Below are positions 55,968-64,000 of a stretch of DNA of 64,000 bases, piece after piece. The stretch is taken from positions 1-64,000 of the forward strand of contig NZ_UAUL01000007.1 in the NCBI RefSeq assembly GCF_900456775.1, written 5' to 3'. The notes under the pieces are model-generated. The model ran no database searches and was not told the DNA's origin. It worked only from the letters and a program-made list of their open reading frames with translations. Both the position numbers and the translations under genes were made by a program. The DNA is from Sarcina ventriculi (GTDB lineage Bacteria; Bacillota; Clostridia; Clostridiales; Clostridiaceae). Within the stretch, counting starts at the first letter, position 1, and the number at the start of each line of letters is the position of its first letter.

Positions 55968-56383
55968 TTCACTATATTTTTCCTTTCACGTTCAATTATC
56001 CTTGCTAAAATTTTTCCTGCCTCTTCTAAAATGTAAATACATCTTCTATCATCATTCTTTTTATATCTTTCCTTAAGTTCATCGCATTTATACGTTTTTA
56101 AAGTTTCATGAAACCTTTGCATAAATTCTTTTGTAAGTTCTTTAACTATGACACTTTCATGACCTCTATCCTTTGTAAACATAATACCTATCGTTGCTAC
56201 TGCTCCAGAAGCTACCCCACAAACTCCCTCTATCGCCATTCCTCCACCAAATCCTGCCATTATTTTAAATTCTCTTTTAGAAAGCCCTAAATCGTATTCT
56301 TCATTAGCAGCATAAAGCATACACTCAGCACAGTTTAAATCATATTTTTTATCCCAATATTTATTTATTAAATCTATTAACAT
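55958..56383 (-). CDS. C_GCAxxG_C_C family protein
   Basis: 141 residues. Cys pattern of the family: NCAECMLYAA, GFGGGMAIEGVCGVASGAVATIG, YKCDEL and RRCIYILEE. Probably binds an iron-sulfur or other metal cluster. Often found near redox genes. It overlaps the ogg gene by 10 bases, so the two are co-translated. Role unknown; the GCAxxG motif reads GVASGA here (Cys kept just ahead). Confidence 0.88.
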   Translation of the reverse strand: MLIDLINKYWDKKYDLNCAECMLYAANEEYDLGLSKREFKIMAGFGGGMAIEGVCGVASGAVATIGIMFTKDRGHESVIVKELTKEFMQRFHETLKTYKCDELKERYKKNDDRRCIYILEEAGKILARIIERERKNIVKWD

Positions 56384-56403
56384 CTTTCTTTTCCTTCTCT
56401 ATA

Positions 56404-56703
56404 TTAAACTTCTTCAAATTCAACATCTATTGCATCTTTATTATTAATATCTATATTACTTTTCTTGTATGAACCACTTTTTGAATTTCTTGTTTTATAA
56501 TAACCCTTATTATAATTATTACTGTTAGCTTTATCATGAATGTTTCTATTGTTTAAATCATTAAATTCTTTAACAATTTTATACCCAACCTTTGCAGTAT
56601 CTATGGTTTCTTTTGCCATATGCACAACATCTTTAGCAGTATTAATATATTTTTTAGTATTAACTTTTAAAACATTATATTTTTCTTTAATTTTATTTAC
56701 CAT
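56404..56703 (-). CDS. Small YtxH-like or helical low-complexity protein
   Basis: 99 residues. First half is a long amphipathic helix (KEKYNVLKVNTKKYINTAKDVVHMAKETIDTAKVGYKIVKE). The second half is Asn/Lys-rich and disordered (DKANSNNYNKGYYKTRNSKSGSYKKSN) with an acidic end DVEFEEV. No membrane span. AGGGAGG precedes the ATG. Not recognised; likely a structural or stress accessory protein. Lies just upstream of the C_GCAxxG_C_C gene. Confidence 0.65.
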   Translation of the reverse strand: MVNKIKEKYNVLKVNTKKYINTAKDVVHMAKETIDTAKVGYKIVKEFNDLNNRNIHDKANSNNYNKGYYKTRNSKSGSYKKSNIDINNKDAIDVEFEEV

Positions 56704-56811
56704 TTAATAAAACCTCCCTAAAAAAATAGGTTTATAAAACAAAAATAATGCAATTATTAATGTTTTATATATTATACACCAATAATTACACTATTCAAAT
56801 ATACAAAAAAA

Positions 56812-58203
56812 CTACTTAATACCGTTTCCTCTTAAATATTTATCTATAGCTTTTGCAGCTTTTTTTCCAGCCCCCATAGCCAATATAACTGTAGCTGCAC
56901 CAGTTACCGCATCTCCTCCTGCAAATACACCATTTATTGAAGTTTGCCCTGTTTCTTCACACGCTACAATACATTGCCCCTTACTTACATTTAATCCCTT
57001 AGTATTAGATGTAATAATTGGATTAGGTGATGTACCTATGGACATTATCACAGTATCGACATCTAAAATAAACTCAGATCCTTCAATCTCTACTGGTCTT
57101 TTTCTTCCTGAACTATCCGCACCCTTAAGTCTCATTTTTACACATTTCATTGCCTTAACCCAACCTTTATCATCTTGTATTATTTCAATTGGACTAGTTA
57201 AAACTTTAAAGTCTATTCCTTCTTCCTTAGCATGATAAATCTCCTCAGCTCTAGCTGGAAGTTCATCTTCGCTTCTTCTATAAACTATTGAAACTTTCGC
57301 TCCAAACCTTAATGCAGTTCTTGCTGCATCCATCGCTACATTTCCTCCGCCAACTACCGCTACTTTTTTCCCAATTTTTATAGGAGTATCATAATTTTCA
57401 TCAAAACCTTTCATTAAATTATTTCTAGTTAAAAATTCATTAGCAGAAAAAACCCCATTAGCATTCTCTCCTTTTATTCCCATAAATTTAGGAAGTCCTG
57501 CCCCTGACCCTATAAATACAGCTTGAAATCCTTCTTCAAAAAGTTTTTCAATACTAACCGTTTTTCCAACAATAACGTTTGTTTCTATCTTTACACCTAA
57601 TTTTTTTACATTCTCTATTTCATGTTTAACTATCTTATTCTTAGGCAATCTAAATTCTGGTATACCATATACTAAAACTCCACCAGCTTCATGTAAGGCT
57701 TCAAATATAGTTACATTATATCCAAACTTAGCCAAATCTCCAGCACAAGTAAGACCTGATGGTCCACTTCCAACTATAGCAACTTTTTTATTATTTTTAT
57801 TTATATCATACGTTATTGAAATATTATTCTCTATCATATAATCCGCAACAAATCTTTCTAATTTTCCAATCGCAAGCGCTTCGCCTTTTAATCCTAAAGC
57901 ACATTGACTTTCACATTGAAGTTCTTGCGAACAAACTCTACCGCATATTGCTGGAAGTGATGATGATTTCCCTATTATTTTAGCAGCTTCTTCTATATCT
58001 CCAATTTTAATTTGTTTAACAAACTCTGGAATATCTATATTCACTGGACATTTTTCCTTACATTTAGCCTTTTTACATCCTAAACATCTGTTAGCTTCAA
58101 GCAGTGCTTCTTCTTTACTATACCCTAAGCATACTTCCTCAAAATTTTTAACTCTAATTTTAGAATCTTGTTCTCTCAAGGGAATTCTTTTAGAATTTAT
58201 CAT
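56812..58203 (-). CDS. nfnB: NfnB: NADPH-binding subunit of ferredoxin:NADP transhydrogenase
   Basis: 463 residues. N-terminal Cys-rich region for two [4Fe-4S] clusters (EANRCLGCKKAKCKEKCPVNIDIPEF, ICGRVCSQELQCESQCALG). Two Rossmann folds for FAD (VAIVGSGPSGLTCAG) and NADPH (VAVVGGGNVAMDAAR). Ends MGAGKKAAKAIDKYL. Similar to the glutamate synthase small chain, but paired with NfnA, so the electron-bifurcating NADH-dependent ferredoxin:NADP+ oxidoreductase is the better reading. ATG overlaps the nfnA stop by one base. Confidence 0.9.
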   Translation of the reverse strand: MINSKRIPLREQDSKIRVKNFEEVCLGYSKEEALLEANRCLGCKKAKCKEKCPVNIDIPEFVKQIKIGDIEEAAKIIGKSSSLPAICGRVCSQELQCESQCALGLKGEALAIGKLERFVADYMIENNISITYDINKNNKKVAIVGSGPSGLTCAGDLAKFGYNVTIFEALHEAGGVLVYGIPEFRLPKNKIVKHEIENVKKLGVKIETNVIVGKTVSIEKLFEEGFQAVFIGSGAGLPKFMGIKGENANGVFSANEFLTRNNLMKGFDENYDTPIKIGKKVAVVGGGNVAMDAARTALRFGAKVSIVYRRSEDELPARAEEIYHAKEEGIDFKVLTSPIEIIQDDKGWVKAMKCVKMRLKGADSSGRKRPVEIEGSEFILDVDTVIMSIGTSPNPIITSNTKGLNVSKGQCIVACEETGQTSINGVFAGGDAVTGAATVILAMGAGKKAAKAIDKYLRGNGIK

Positions 58204-59093
58204 TATTTATCACCTCCACACATTCCACATCCCCCACTATGAGTTTTTCCCTCAATATTTTTTAAATATTTTTTTCCTTCTTCAGTTTTATATATGCTTT
58301 GTCTTTTCATTGCTTCATCAAAATCTATTTTATGAGCATCAAACTCTGGACCATCAACACATGCAAATTTAACCTTTCCTCCAACAGTTACTCTGCAAGC
58401 ACCACACATACCTGTCCCATCAAGCATTATTGGATTTAAACTCACAACCGTAGGAATATTCAATTTTTTTGTAAGACGTGCTACAAATTTCATCATTACC
58501 ATAGGTCCAATGGCAACCACTAAATCGTATTCTTTATTTTTAATATTTACTAAATCATTTATTTTATCTGTTACAAGTCCCTTCATTCCATATGAACCAT
58601 CATCCGTTGTAATATAAAGATTACCTACCTCATTTTTAATTTCATTTTCAAAAATTAACATATCTTTATTTTTAGCCCCAATAATGACATCTGCTTTTAT
58701 CCCTTTAGAATTTAACCATTTAACTTGAGGATAAATTGGTGCAACTCCAACACCTCCAGCTACGAAAAGTATCCTTTTATTTTTTAAACAACTTATATCT
58801 TCATTTACAAATTGTGATTCAACACCTAAAGGTCCAACAAAATCTCTAAAATAATCACCTTTATTAAGCAATGACATTCTTCTAGTTGATTCACCAACAA
58901 CTTGAAACACTATTGTTATTGTTTTTTTATCCTCATCATAATTACATATAGTTAAAGGTATTCTTTCCCCTTTTTCATCTATCTTAGCTATTATAAATTG
59001 TCCTGGTTTTGCAGCTTTAGCTACTCTAGGAGCTTTTATATTCATAAAATAAATACTTTCAGCTAATTGTTTCTTCTCAACTATTTCATACAT
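58203..59093 (-). CDS. nfnA: NfnA: NAD-binding FAD/[2Fe-2S] subunit of ferredoxin:NADP transhydrogenase
   Basis: 296 residues. Ferredoxin-NADP reductase fold like PyrK or SudB: RIPLTICNYD for FAD, VAGGVGVAPIYPQ for NAD, and a C-terminal [2Fe-2S] Cys set (GTGMCGACRVTVGGKVKFACVDG). Extra Cys-Gly tail GGCGMCGGD. With NfnB it couples NADH and ferredoxin oxidation to NADPH formation, a redox valve in fermentation. First gene of the pair; rex lies upstream. GGAGGGAATTGC precedes the ATG. Confidence 0.9.
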   Translation of the reverse strand: MYEIVEKKQLAESIYFMNIKAPRVAKAAKPGQFIIAKIDEKGERIPLTICNYDEDKKTITIVFQVVGESTRRMSLLNKGDYFRDFVGPLGVESQFVNEDISCLKNKRILFVAGGVGVAPIYPQVKWLNSKGIKADVIIGAKNKDMLIFENEIKNEVGNLYITTDDGSYGMKGLVTDKINDLVNIKNKEYDLVVAIGPMVMMKFVARLTKKLNIPTVVSLNPIMLDGTGMCGACRVTVGGKVKFACVDGPEFDAHKIDFDEAMKRQSIYKTEEGKKYLKNIEGKTHSGGCGMCGGDK

Positions 59094-59367
59094 GCAATTC
59101 CCTCCAAATAATTCACAAGCTAATACTTTATTTTATAAAAGTTTAAAGTACAATAAATATTTTTCAGCAAACATTTAAACTCCACAAAATTTAAAAACTG
59201 ATAACTCTACTTAACTCTATTAATTCATTTAGATAATAATTACAATTTATTTTAGTTTATATTTTAAAATTTACTTTTAATTTAATTAATTAAATTCACT
59301 ATTTATTTTATTAAAATATCTATATTTTTATTTTTTTAGTTATTTATATAAATATTTTTTTAATTTT

Positions 59368-59385
59368 TAGTTATAAAGTTAACAA
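59368..59385 (-). promoter_or_regulatory. Possible Rex-binding site upstream of nfnAB
   Basis: TTGTTAACTTTATAACTA on the minus strand, against the clostridial Rex consensus TTGTTAA-N4-TTAACAA: the left half is perfect and the right half 5 of 7. It is ~280 bases from nfnA, so only tentative. Nfn control by Rex would be logical. Confidence 0.35.
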
Positions 59386-59392
59386 AATAAAC

Positions 59393-59425
59393 AAAAAAAA
59401 TGAAGTATTTTGTATAATACTTCAT
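59393..59425 (-). terminator. Terminator of rex
   Basis: ATGAAGTATT / AATACTTCAT stem then TTTTTTTT on the minus strand, 31 bases past the rex stop. Confidence 0.85.
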
Positions 59426-59455
59426 TAAAAATATATTATGTTAAATTCAACGAAA

Positions 59456-60088
59456 TTATTTATCATTTAATTGATATACTAATGTGTATAAGCTTTCACT
59501 TAAATGAACATTTTCTACTGTAACATCTTCAGGAACATCTAAATCAACAGGGGCAAAATTCCATATAGCTTTTATTCCACCTCTTAATACCTCGTCACAA
59601 ACCCTTTGAGCACTAATTCTAGGCACACATATTATAGCTATATCTATTTTATTTTCTTCCAAAAACTTTGGTAAATCATCAATATCTCTTATAGCGACAT
59701 CTCTTATTTTAATTCCAAGCATTTTAGGATTTGCATCAAATATACCTGTTAATTCAAAACCAACTTTATCAAATTTGGTATAATTAGCAATTGCTTGCCC
59801 TATATTCCCAGCCCCTATTATTACTGTATTATACCTTTTATCAAGCCCTAAAATTACTCCAATTTCATTATATAGGTCTTTAACATTATATCCATAACCT
59901 TGTTGCCCAAAATCACCAAAACAATTTAAATCTTGACGTATTTGAGATGCAGTAAAACCTATTTTTTCACTTAATTCTTTCGAAGATATTCTATCAACAT
60001 CATTATTTATAAGCTCTTGAAGATATCTATGATACTTAGGTAATCTTTTAATTACAGCCATAGATATATTTTTCTTTTTCTCTATCAC
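59456..60088 (-). CDS. rex: Redox-sensing repressor Rex
   Basis: 210 residues. N-terminal winged helix (AVIKRLPKYHRYLQELI, ISSKELSEKIGFTASQIRQDLNCFGDFGQQGYGY), then an NADH-sensing Rossmann fold (VIIGAGNIGQAIANY) and the domain-swapped helix. It represses fermentation and hydrogenase genes at high NAD+/NADH ratio. A palindrome at 60210-60228 upstream may be its own operator. GAGGTGTTTAATTGTG context; the ATG at 60088 follows AAAGAGGTGTT. Confidence 0.96.
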   Translation of the reverse strand: MIEKKKNISMAVIKRLPKYHRYLQELINNDVDRISSKELSEKIGFTASQIRQDLNCFGDFGQQGYGYNVKDLYNEIGVILGLDKRYNTVIIGAGNIGQAIANYTKFDKVGFELTGIFDANPKMLGIKIRDVAIRDIDDLPKFLEENKIDIAIICVPRISAQRVCDEVLRGGIKAIWNFAPVDLDVPEDVTVENVHLSESLYTLVYQLNDK

Positions 60089-60209
60089 AATTAAACACCT
60101 CTTTTACATTATTTTTATAAAGCTTATTTTGCAAACTTTGTTATAAATTTATTTATCCTATTTCTATTTTATCATATTTACATAAAATTTATCTATATTT
60201 TAACATTAC

Positions 60210-60228
60210 TTATAACTTTATGTTATAA
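60210..60228. promoter_or_regulatory. Palindrome upstream of rex
   Basis: TTATAACTTTATGTTATAA, perfect 7-5-7 inverted repeat, about 120 bases before the rex start. Its arms overlap the Rex half-site in part (TTATAAC, GTTATAA). Possible autoregulatory operator; not a canonical Rex site. Confidence 0.35.
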
Positions 60229-60262
60229 TTATAAATTTTTCACCTTATTAATATATACCTCT

Positions 60263-60388
60263 TAAAAAAATAAGGCTTGGTGTAACACTATAACTACGTA
60301 CACAAAGCCTTTTACTCTAAAAGAGAATATTAATCTAAGCTTGGGAATAAATCCCACAATCCATACTTCTGCCTGAAAGTATTCTTGC
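60263..60388 (-). ncRNA. Candidate small structured RNA upstream of rex
   Basis: About 126 nt on the minus strand with its own consensus promoter. The 5' part folds as a closing stem (AGAATA with TATTCT; AAGAG with CTCTTTT) around the hairpin TTGTGGGA/TTCCCAAG. The 3' end is a long terminator hairpin (AAGGCTT ... AAGCCTT) with a seven-T run. No coding frame. I do not recognise the family. It is shorter than 6S RNA. Confidence 0.65.
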
Positions 60389-60394
60389 TCTTCT

Positions 60395-60423
60395 ATTATA
60401 TAAAATCTGATTTTTTCTGTCAA
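60395..60423 (-). promoter_or_regulatory. Promoter of the candidate RNA upstream of rex
   Basis: Minus strand TTGACA (60418-60423), 17-bp spacer, TATAAT (60395-60400): fully consensus. This strength suits an abundant stable RNA. Confidence 0.8.
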
Positions 60424-60533
60424 CACCTTTTGACATTTTTCCTTATATGTATATTAAAATTTCACTTATTTATTTATTAAAACTATATTTATTTAAGCCT
60501 AATTAATAAAATACCCTACTAACAAAATAAAAA

Positions 60534-61118
60534 TTATATTATTTTACTAATATATTTTCCATTAAAGCTATTATTTATTATACATTCTAAAATATAATCA
60601 ATAATATTACTACATACATAATATGCAAAGCTTATATCATTATTAAAATTACTTTCTTTTTCATGTTGCCTAAAACAATTTTCCATAAATAATCCTATAT
60701 CACATATCTGCATTTGAACTATCGCATTATCAAAATTAAATTTTTTAGCTTTGCTAGCTAGTTTTTTTTCATAACTAATATGCGTAAATATTTTATATTT
60801 TTCTCTCCAAGTTTCACTATGTGCTATACAGAAAAAATCACATAAAAAGTGACAAATGACTCCAAGTTCCTGACTAAACTTAATAATAGCTATATTTTTC
60901 TCTATATCCATAATACTAAGTTTTGAAAGATTTATTATTTTATTTAATACCATAGAATAAGATTCTTTTGCATAATGTTTTTTTAATTTATATTTTGATA
61001 ATATATCTGGTTTTATATTCCCATATATGAAATTGAAATTACTTAACATATTCTTTTTATTCTCATTCATGTTTTTCAAAATATTTTTTGCCATTAACAT
61101 ATGTGTGCCTATTAACAT
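60534..61118 (-). CDS. Zinc-dependent phospholipase C-fold protein (PF00882-like)
   Basis: 194 residues, no signal peptide. Family marks: THMLMAKNIL near the N-terminus, YGNIKPDIL, HYAKESY and ELGVICHFLCDFFCIAHSE, supplying His/Asp metal ligands as in the PLC/S1-P1 nuclease fold. Clostridial relatives are intracellular and of unknown substrate; secreted PLC toxins have a signal and lipase domains that are lacking here. AAGGAGAAAAA precedes the ATG. A phospholipase role is not proven. Confidence 0.75.
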   Translation of the reverse strand: MLIGTHMLMAKNILKNMNENKKNMLSNFNFIYGNIKPDILSKYKLKKHYAKESYSMVLNKIINLSKLSIMDIEKNIAIIKFSQELGVICHFLCDFFCIAHSETWREKYKIFTHISYEKKLASKAKKFNFDNAIVQMQICDIGLFMENCFRQHEKESNFNNDISFAYYVCSNIIDYILECIINNSFNGKYISKII

Positions 61119-61268
61119 TTTTTCTCCTTAGTTTTAACCACTTTGCTTATAAGATTTTAATATAAAATCAAATAAAAATTAATATAAATTTTATCAATAA
61201 AAACAAATTTAAACCCCACTAAGAAATCTATAAATAGCTTATTCCTTTCCTAATGGAGTCTAATTTAT

Positions 61269-61841
61269 TTAATATTCATAAGTTGTTTCACTATCACATA
61301 CTCTTACTTTAATTTTATCATCATCTAATGTTTTTTTATAAGAACATATAAAATCATTTAACTCTAAATCTTTAAAATTAACCTTCTTATCACTCTTAAT
61401 AATCAACTCTTTTTCATTTAGAAATATTTCTAAATCATTTAAATCATTTTTTATTTTACAAACATTTATATTTTTTATATTTAATTGATTTTTATATTTT
61501 TCTTGAAAACCGATATTTTTTCTAAATGTTTCATAACTTTCTTCTGAAGGCATCATATTAGGAATTCCCATATTCATACCAAATCCCTTCATTTGTTGCT
61601 CTATGTCGCCTAAATCAAAACCATATCTTTTTAACATTTCTTTTTGAATGTTAAAAAATTTTTCTTGAGATATATTATTGTCATTCATATATTCTGTTAC
61701 TTTTTTAGTAAAGTCAGCCATTGACATTCCACCTGTTGCTACTGAATAGTAAAGGTCATATATATATGATTCAAATTTATCTATATCTTTATCTCTGACT
61801 TTATTTTTAAGTTCATTAAAATCAACTACTCTATCATCCAT
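61269..61841 (-). CDS. DUF3867 family protein
   Basis: 190 residues from the ATG at 61841 (GGAGG 11 bases upstream); longer frames to 61886 lack such a site. Signature: DDRVVDFNELKNKVRDKDIDKFESYIYDLYYSVATGGMSMADFTKKVTEYMNDNNISQEKFFNIQKEM, typical of a clostridial family. Residues 1-95 are helical; 120-190 appear as a beta-rich tail (LEIFLNEKELIIKSDKKVNF). Function unknown. Confidence 0.82.
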   Translation of the reverse strand: MDDRVVDFNELKNKVRDKDIDKFESYIYDLYYSVATGGMSMADFTKKVTEYMNDNNISQEKFFNIQKEMLKRYGFDLGDIEQQMKGFGMNMGIPNMMPSEESYETFRKNIGFQEKYKNQLNIKNINVCKIKNDLNDLEIFLNEKELIIKSDKKVNFKDLELNDFICSYKKTLDDDKIKVRVCDSETTYEY

Positions 61842-62015
61842 TTTATCTATATCCTCCATCAATAACACTAAAATTATTATTCCCAATCTTATTAATTCTA
61901 AAACCCTAGATACAATTTTATATTAAAATAATTATAATACTATTATTATTTTATTTCCATAGAAATCCGCTACAAAAATAAGCTATAACTCTAAAATTGA
62001 GTTATAGCTTAAATA

Positions 62016-63083
62016 TTACAAATACCCTTCTAATTCTTTGTTTTTCTCCATATCCTTTAAAAGTTGTTTTATTTCTTGCTCTCTATTTTTATCCATAACA
62101 AGTAAGACTCCATCTGTATCTACTATAACTAAATTATCAATTCCAAGACCAACAATTAATCTTTTTCCTCCAAATATAGAACAATTATTACATTCTTCTA
62201 AAAAAACTTTTTTAGATATATTATTACTTTCTTCATGATTTAAAAATCTACTTAATGCTGAAAAACTACCTATATCATCCCAAAAAAAATCCACTTTTAT
62301 AACATAAGCTTTTCTAGTTTTTTGCATTATCCCAAAATCTATTGATATGCCTTCTATCATTTTATATTCTTGCCTAATAATTTCTTCTTCAGTTTCTTCG
62401 CCTAAATGAACATATATATCCATTAATGATTTATACATCTTTGGAATATACTTTTCTATTTCTCTTAATATTATATCTGCCCTAAATACAAATATTCCAC
62501 TATTCCAAAGATAATTTCCCTTAGACAAAAAATCTTTAGCTACCTCTATATTAGGCTTTTCTGTAAACCTTGATATTTTATAACTTGGAATTTTTCCGTT
62601 TATACGCTCTCCCATTTCAATATATCCATATCCTGTTTCTGGTCTAGTAGGAGATATCCCTATTGTTACAATTCCTCTTTTTCTGTCAGCTATTTCTACA
62701 GCTTGTTTTAACGTTTGTATAAACTTATCATTTTCCTCTATATAATGATCAGATGGTAAGATTACCATGATTGCATCTTTATCCTTTTTTAAAAATTTTA
62801 CAGCTGATAATCCTATACAAGTCGCAGTTTCTTTATTTAATGGTTCTGTAAATATATTTTTTTCATTTATATGTTCAATTTCATCTTTTATCTTAGCTTG
62901 ATAATCACTATTTGTAACAATGTATACATTGTCTGTATCAACTAAAAGCCTCAATCTATCAACAGTATTTTGTAAAAAACTTTTGTTATTTATAATTTTT
63001 AAAAATTGTTTTGGTTCCTTTTGCCTTGAAAGAGGATATAACCTTGTCCCCTTTCCACCAGCTAAAATAAGCCCATATATCAC
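62016..63083 (-). CDS. manC: Mannose-1-phosphate guanylyltransferase
   Basis: 355 residues from a GTG at 63083, chosen for GGAG seven bases upstream; a GTG at 63098 would lack one. Nucleotidyltransferase core LILAGGKGTRLYPLSRQKEPKQFL, EPLNKETATCIG, ILPSDHYI, GYGYIEMG, FTEKPN, WNSGIFVF, DIGSFSAL. It makes GDP-mannose for surface glycans. It lacks the C-terminal isomerase domain of the long bifunctional type. It follows the sugar kinase on the same strand by 76 bases. Confidence 0.93.
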   Translation of the reverse strand: MIYGLILAGGKGTRLYPLSRQKEPKQFLKIINNKSFLQNTVDRLRLLVDTDNVYIVTNSDYQAKIKDEIEHINEKNIFTEPLNKETATCIGLSAVKFLKKDKDAIMVILPSDHYIEENDKFIQTLKQAVEIADRKRGIVTIGISPTRPETGYGYIEMGERINGKIPSYKISRFTEKPNIEVAKDFLSKGNYLWNSGIFVFRADIILREIEKYIPKMYKSLMDIYVHLGEETEEEIIRQEYKMIEGISIDFGIMQKTRKAYVIKVDFFWDDIGSFSALSRFLNHEESNNISKKVFLEECNNCSIFGGKRLIVGLGIDNLVIVDTDGVLLVMDKNREQEIKQLLKDMEKNKELEGYL

Positions 63084-63159
63084 ACTTGTCAGCTCCACTC
63101 AATACTTTTCTTTATTTTATGTATCAACTTAAAGCTTTGTGAAATATACAGTATATACA

Positions 63160-64000
63160 CTATCTGTTTACACTTTGTATACCTTTTCCATTCTTAAGTG
63201 CTAAGACTTCATCTGCTGATACTAAATCAACATCTCCCTCTATACTATGCTTTATAACAGCTGCTGCAACTCCAAATTCCAATGCTTCTTTATGATTCTC
63301 TCCATTTACTAATCCATATATAAGTCCAGCTGCAAAAGAATCTCCTGCTCCAACTCTATCATGAACCGAAAAATCATATCTTGCAGATTTATAAAGCTCA
63401 TTTCCATCATAAATTATGGCAGATAATGCATTATGCGATGCTGAATAAGTTTCTCTTAAAGTTGATACTACATATTTTATACGAAATTTTTCTCTCATCT
63501 TAGAAAATATCTTGGTAAACATCTCTTCATCTAACTTATCTTTAGCAAAATTAGCTACATTATATTCCTTTTGTTTTCCCTCAATACTACTTAGCCACCC
63601 AAAGCATACATCTATATCCTCCAAAAATCTTGGTAATACATTCTCAAATTCTTCTAAAGTCCAAAGTTTACTCCTATAATTTAAGTCTACACTTATGCCT
63701 ATCTTTCTTTTTTTAGCTTCATTTATAGCTTTTTCAACTAAAGCTATACACTTCTCCCCTAAAGCCAAAGTTATTCCAGATACATGAAACCAATCAGCAT
63801 CTTTAAATATTTCTTCAAAATCAAAGTCATCTGGGTTTACGTTTACCATAGCAGAATTAGCCCTATCATATATTACATTAGAAGTTCTTGTTGAATTTCC
63901 TTTTTCTAAATAATAAAGTCCAATCCTATCTCCTTTTCTTTGTATATATCTGGTGTCTACACCATATTTCCTTAAATTATTAATTGCAGATTGTCCAATA
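63160..64000 (-). CDS. kdgK: 2-dehydro-3-deoxygluconokinase-like PfkB sugar kinase, partial
   Basis: Open from the window edge (start outside) to the stop at 63160; at least 279 residues here. PfkB signature RVGAGDSFAAGLIYG with the catalytic Asp, DLNYRSKLWT, WFHVSGIT. Phosphorylates 2-keto-3-deoxygluconate, the entry of uronates into central metabolism; the exact substrate is inferred from closest relatives (KdgK). The frame runs on past the ATG at 63849, with homologous residues up to the edge (IGQSAINNLRKYGVDTRYIQ). Confidence 0.88.
   Translation of the reverse strand, partial: IGQSAINNLRKYGVDTRYIQRKGDRIGLYYLEKGNSTRTSNVIYDRANSAMVNVNPDDFDFEEIFKDADWFHVSGITLALGEKCIALVEKAINEAKKRKIGISVDLNYRSKLWTLEEFENVLPRFLEDIDVCFGWLSSIEGKQKEYNVANFAKDKLDEEMFTKIFSKMREKFRIKYVVSTLRETYSASHNALSAIIYDGNELYKSARYDFSVHDRVGAGDSFAAGLIYGLVNGENHKEALEFGVAAAVIKHSIEGDVDLVSADEVLALKNGKGIQSVNR

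Larger units (their letters stand above)
59094..59455. other. Intergenic region between rex and nfnAB
   Basis: Extremely AT-rich and without a gene. Rex terminator at its right side, a possible Rex half-palindrome at 59368-59385, and the promoter of nfnAB, for which several AT-rich boxes compete. Confidence 0.5.

Noticed and set aside
60263-60388. 6S RNA (ssrS) upstream of rex
   Set aside because: Length is ~126 nt with a separate terminator hairpin, and the large central bubble of 6S is not evident; left as unassigned RNA.

Overview
The window is AT-rich, with clostridial gene content: an Nfn-type ferredoxin:NADP transhydrogenase, Rex, DUF3867, a 449-residue Pgi, a CIRCE-controlled groESL operon and a guanine riboswitch ahead of guaB. 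It is most likely chromosome from a Clostridium sensu stricto species. The species cannot be named from sequence alone.

Layout. (1) 1-3.0 kb: three decayed plus-strand genes (M20 amidohydrolase, CorA, LD-carboxypeptidase). (2) 3.1-8.7 kb: a minus-strand rRNA operon, 16S-tRNA-Ala-tRNA-Ile-23S-5S-tRNA-Asn-5S-tRNA-Phe-tRNA-Cys, with two different 5S copies. (3) 8.8-11.2 kb: the right end of a decayed integrative element. It holds an integrase pseudogene, a two-gene minus-strand operon with an SIR2/AbiH-like protein, and a 42-nt 3' fragment of tRNA-Arg. (4) 11.1-26.9 kb: a second, complete element of about 15.7 kb, bounded by a 65-bp direct repeat that covers the 3' half of tRNA-Arg(TCG). Its plan resembles a phage-inducible chromosomal island (PICI): integrase and repressor on one strand, diverging from a small regulator, an AlpA-like excisionase, a DnaD-like initiator and a DnaB-like helicase. 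It has no capsid or conjugation genes. Cargo between int and the tRNA is an ImmA/IrrE-like peptidase, a class III nucleotide cyclase fused to a degenerate NUDIX domain, and a convergent PycTM-like membrane effector. I read this as a variant Pycsar anti-phage system. The left half holds three decayed serine recombinase copies, two of them in 1,162-bp inverted repeats around two secreted or anchored protein genes. It also holds two relics of the initiator gene that keep only its repeat-rich linker.

(5) 26.8-28.6 kb: a 20-gene tRNA array built by exact 610-bp tandem duplication. (6) 28.8-64 kb: housekeeping chromosome, mostly minus strand: YfcE-like phosphodiesterase and rdgB, a peptide-binding lipoprotein, pcrA-ligA, an RsuA-type pseudouridine synthase, a repeat protein, pgi, guaA, riboswitch-guaB, a prepilin and prepilin peptidase, a TRAP transporter (dctPQM), groESL, an OGG1-type glycosylase, nfnAB, rex, a C-type phospholipase-fold protein, manC and a partial kdgK. 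Two intergenic loci (38.6-38.7 and 60.26-60.39 kb) look like free-standing small RNA genes.

The most interesting region is the tandem pair of tRNA-Arg elements. They share a related integrase and right end but carry different candidate defence cargo in the same slot: SIR2-like in the remnant, Pycsar-NUDIX in the intact one.
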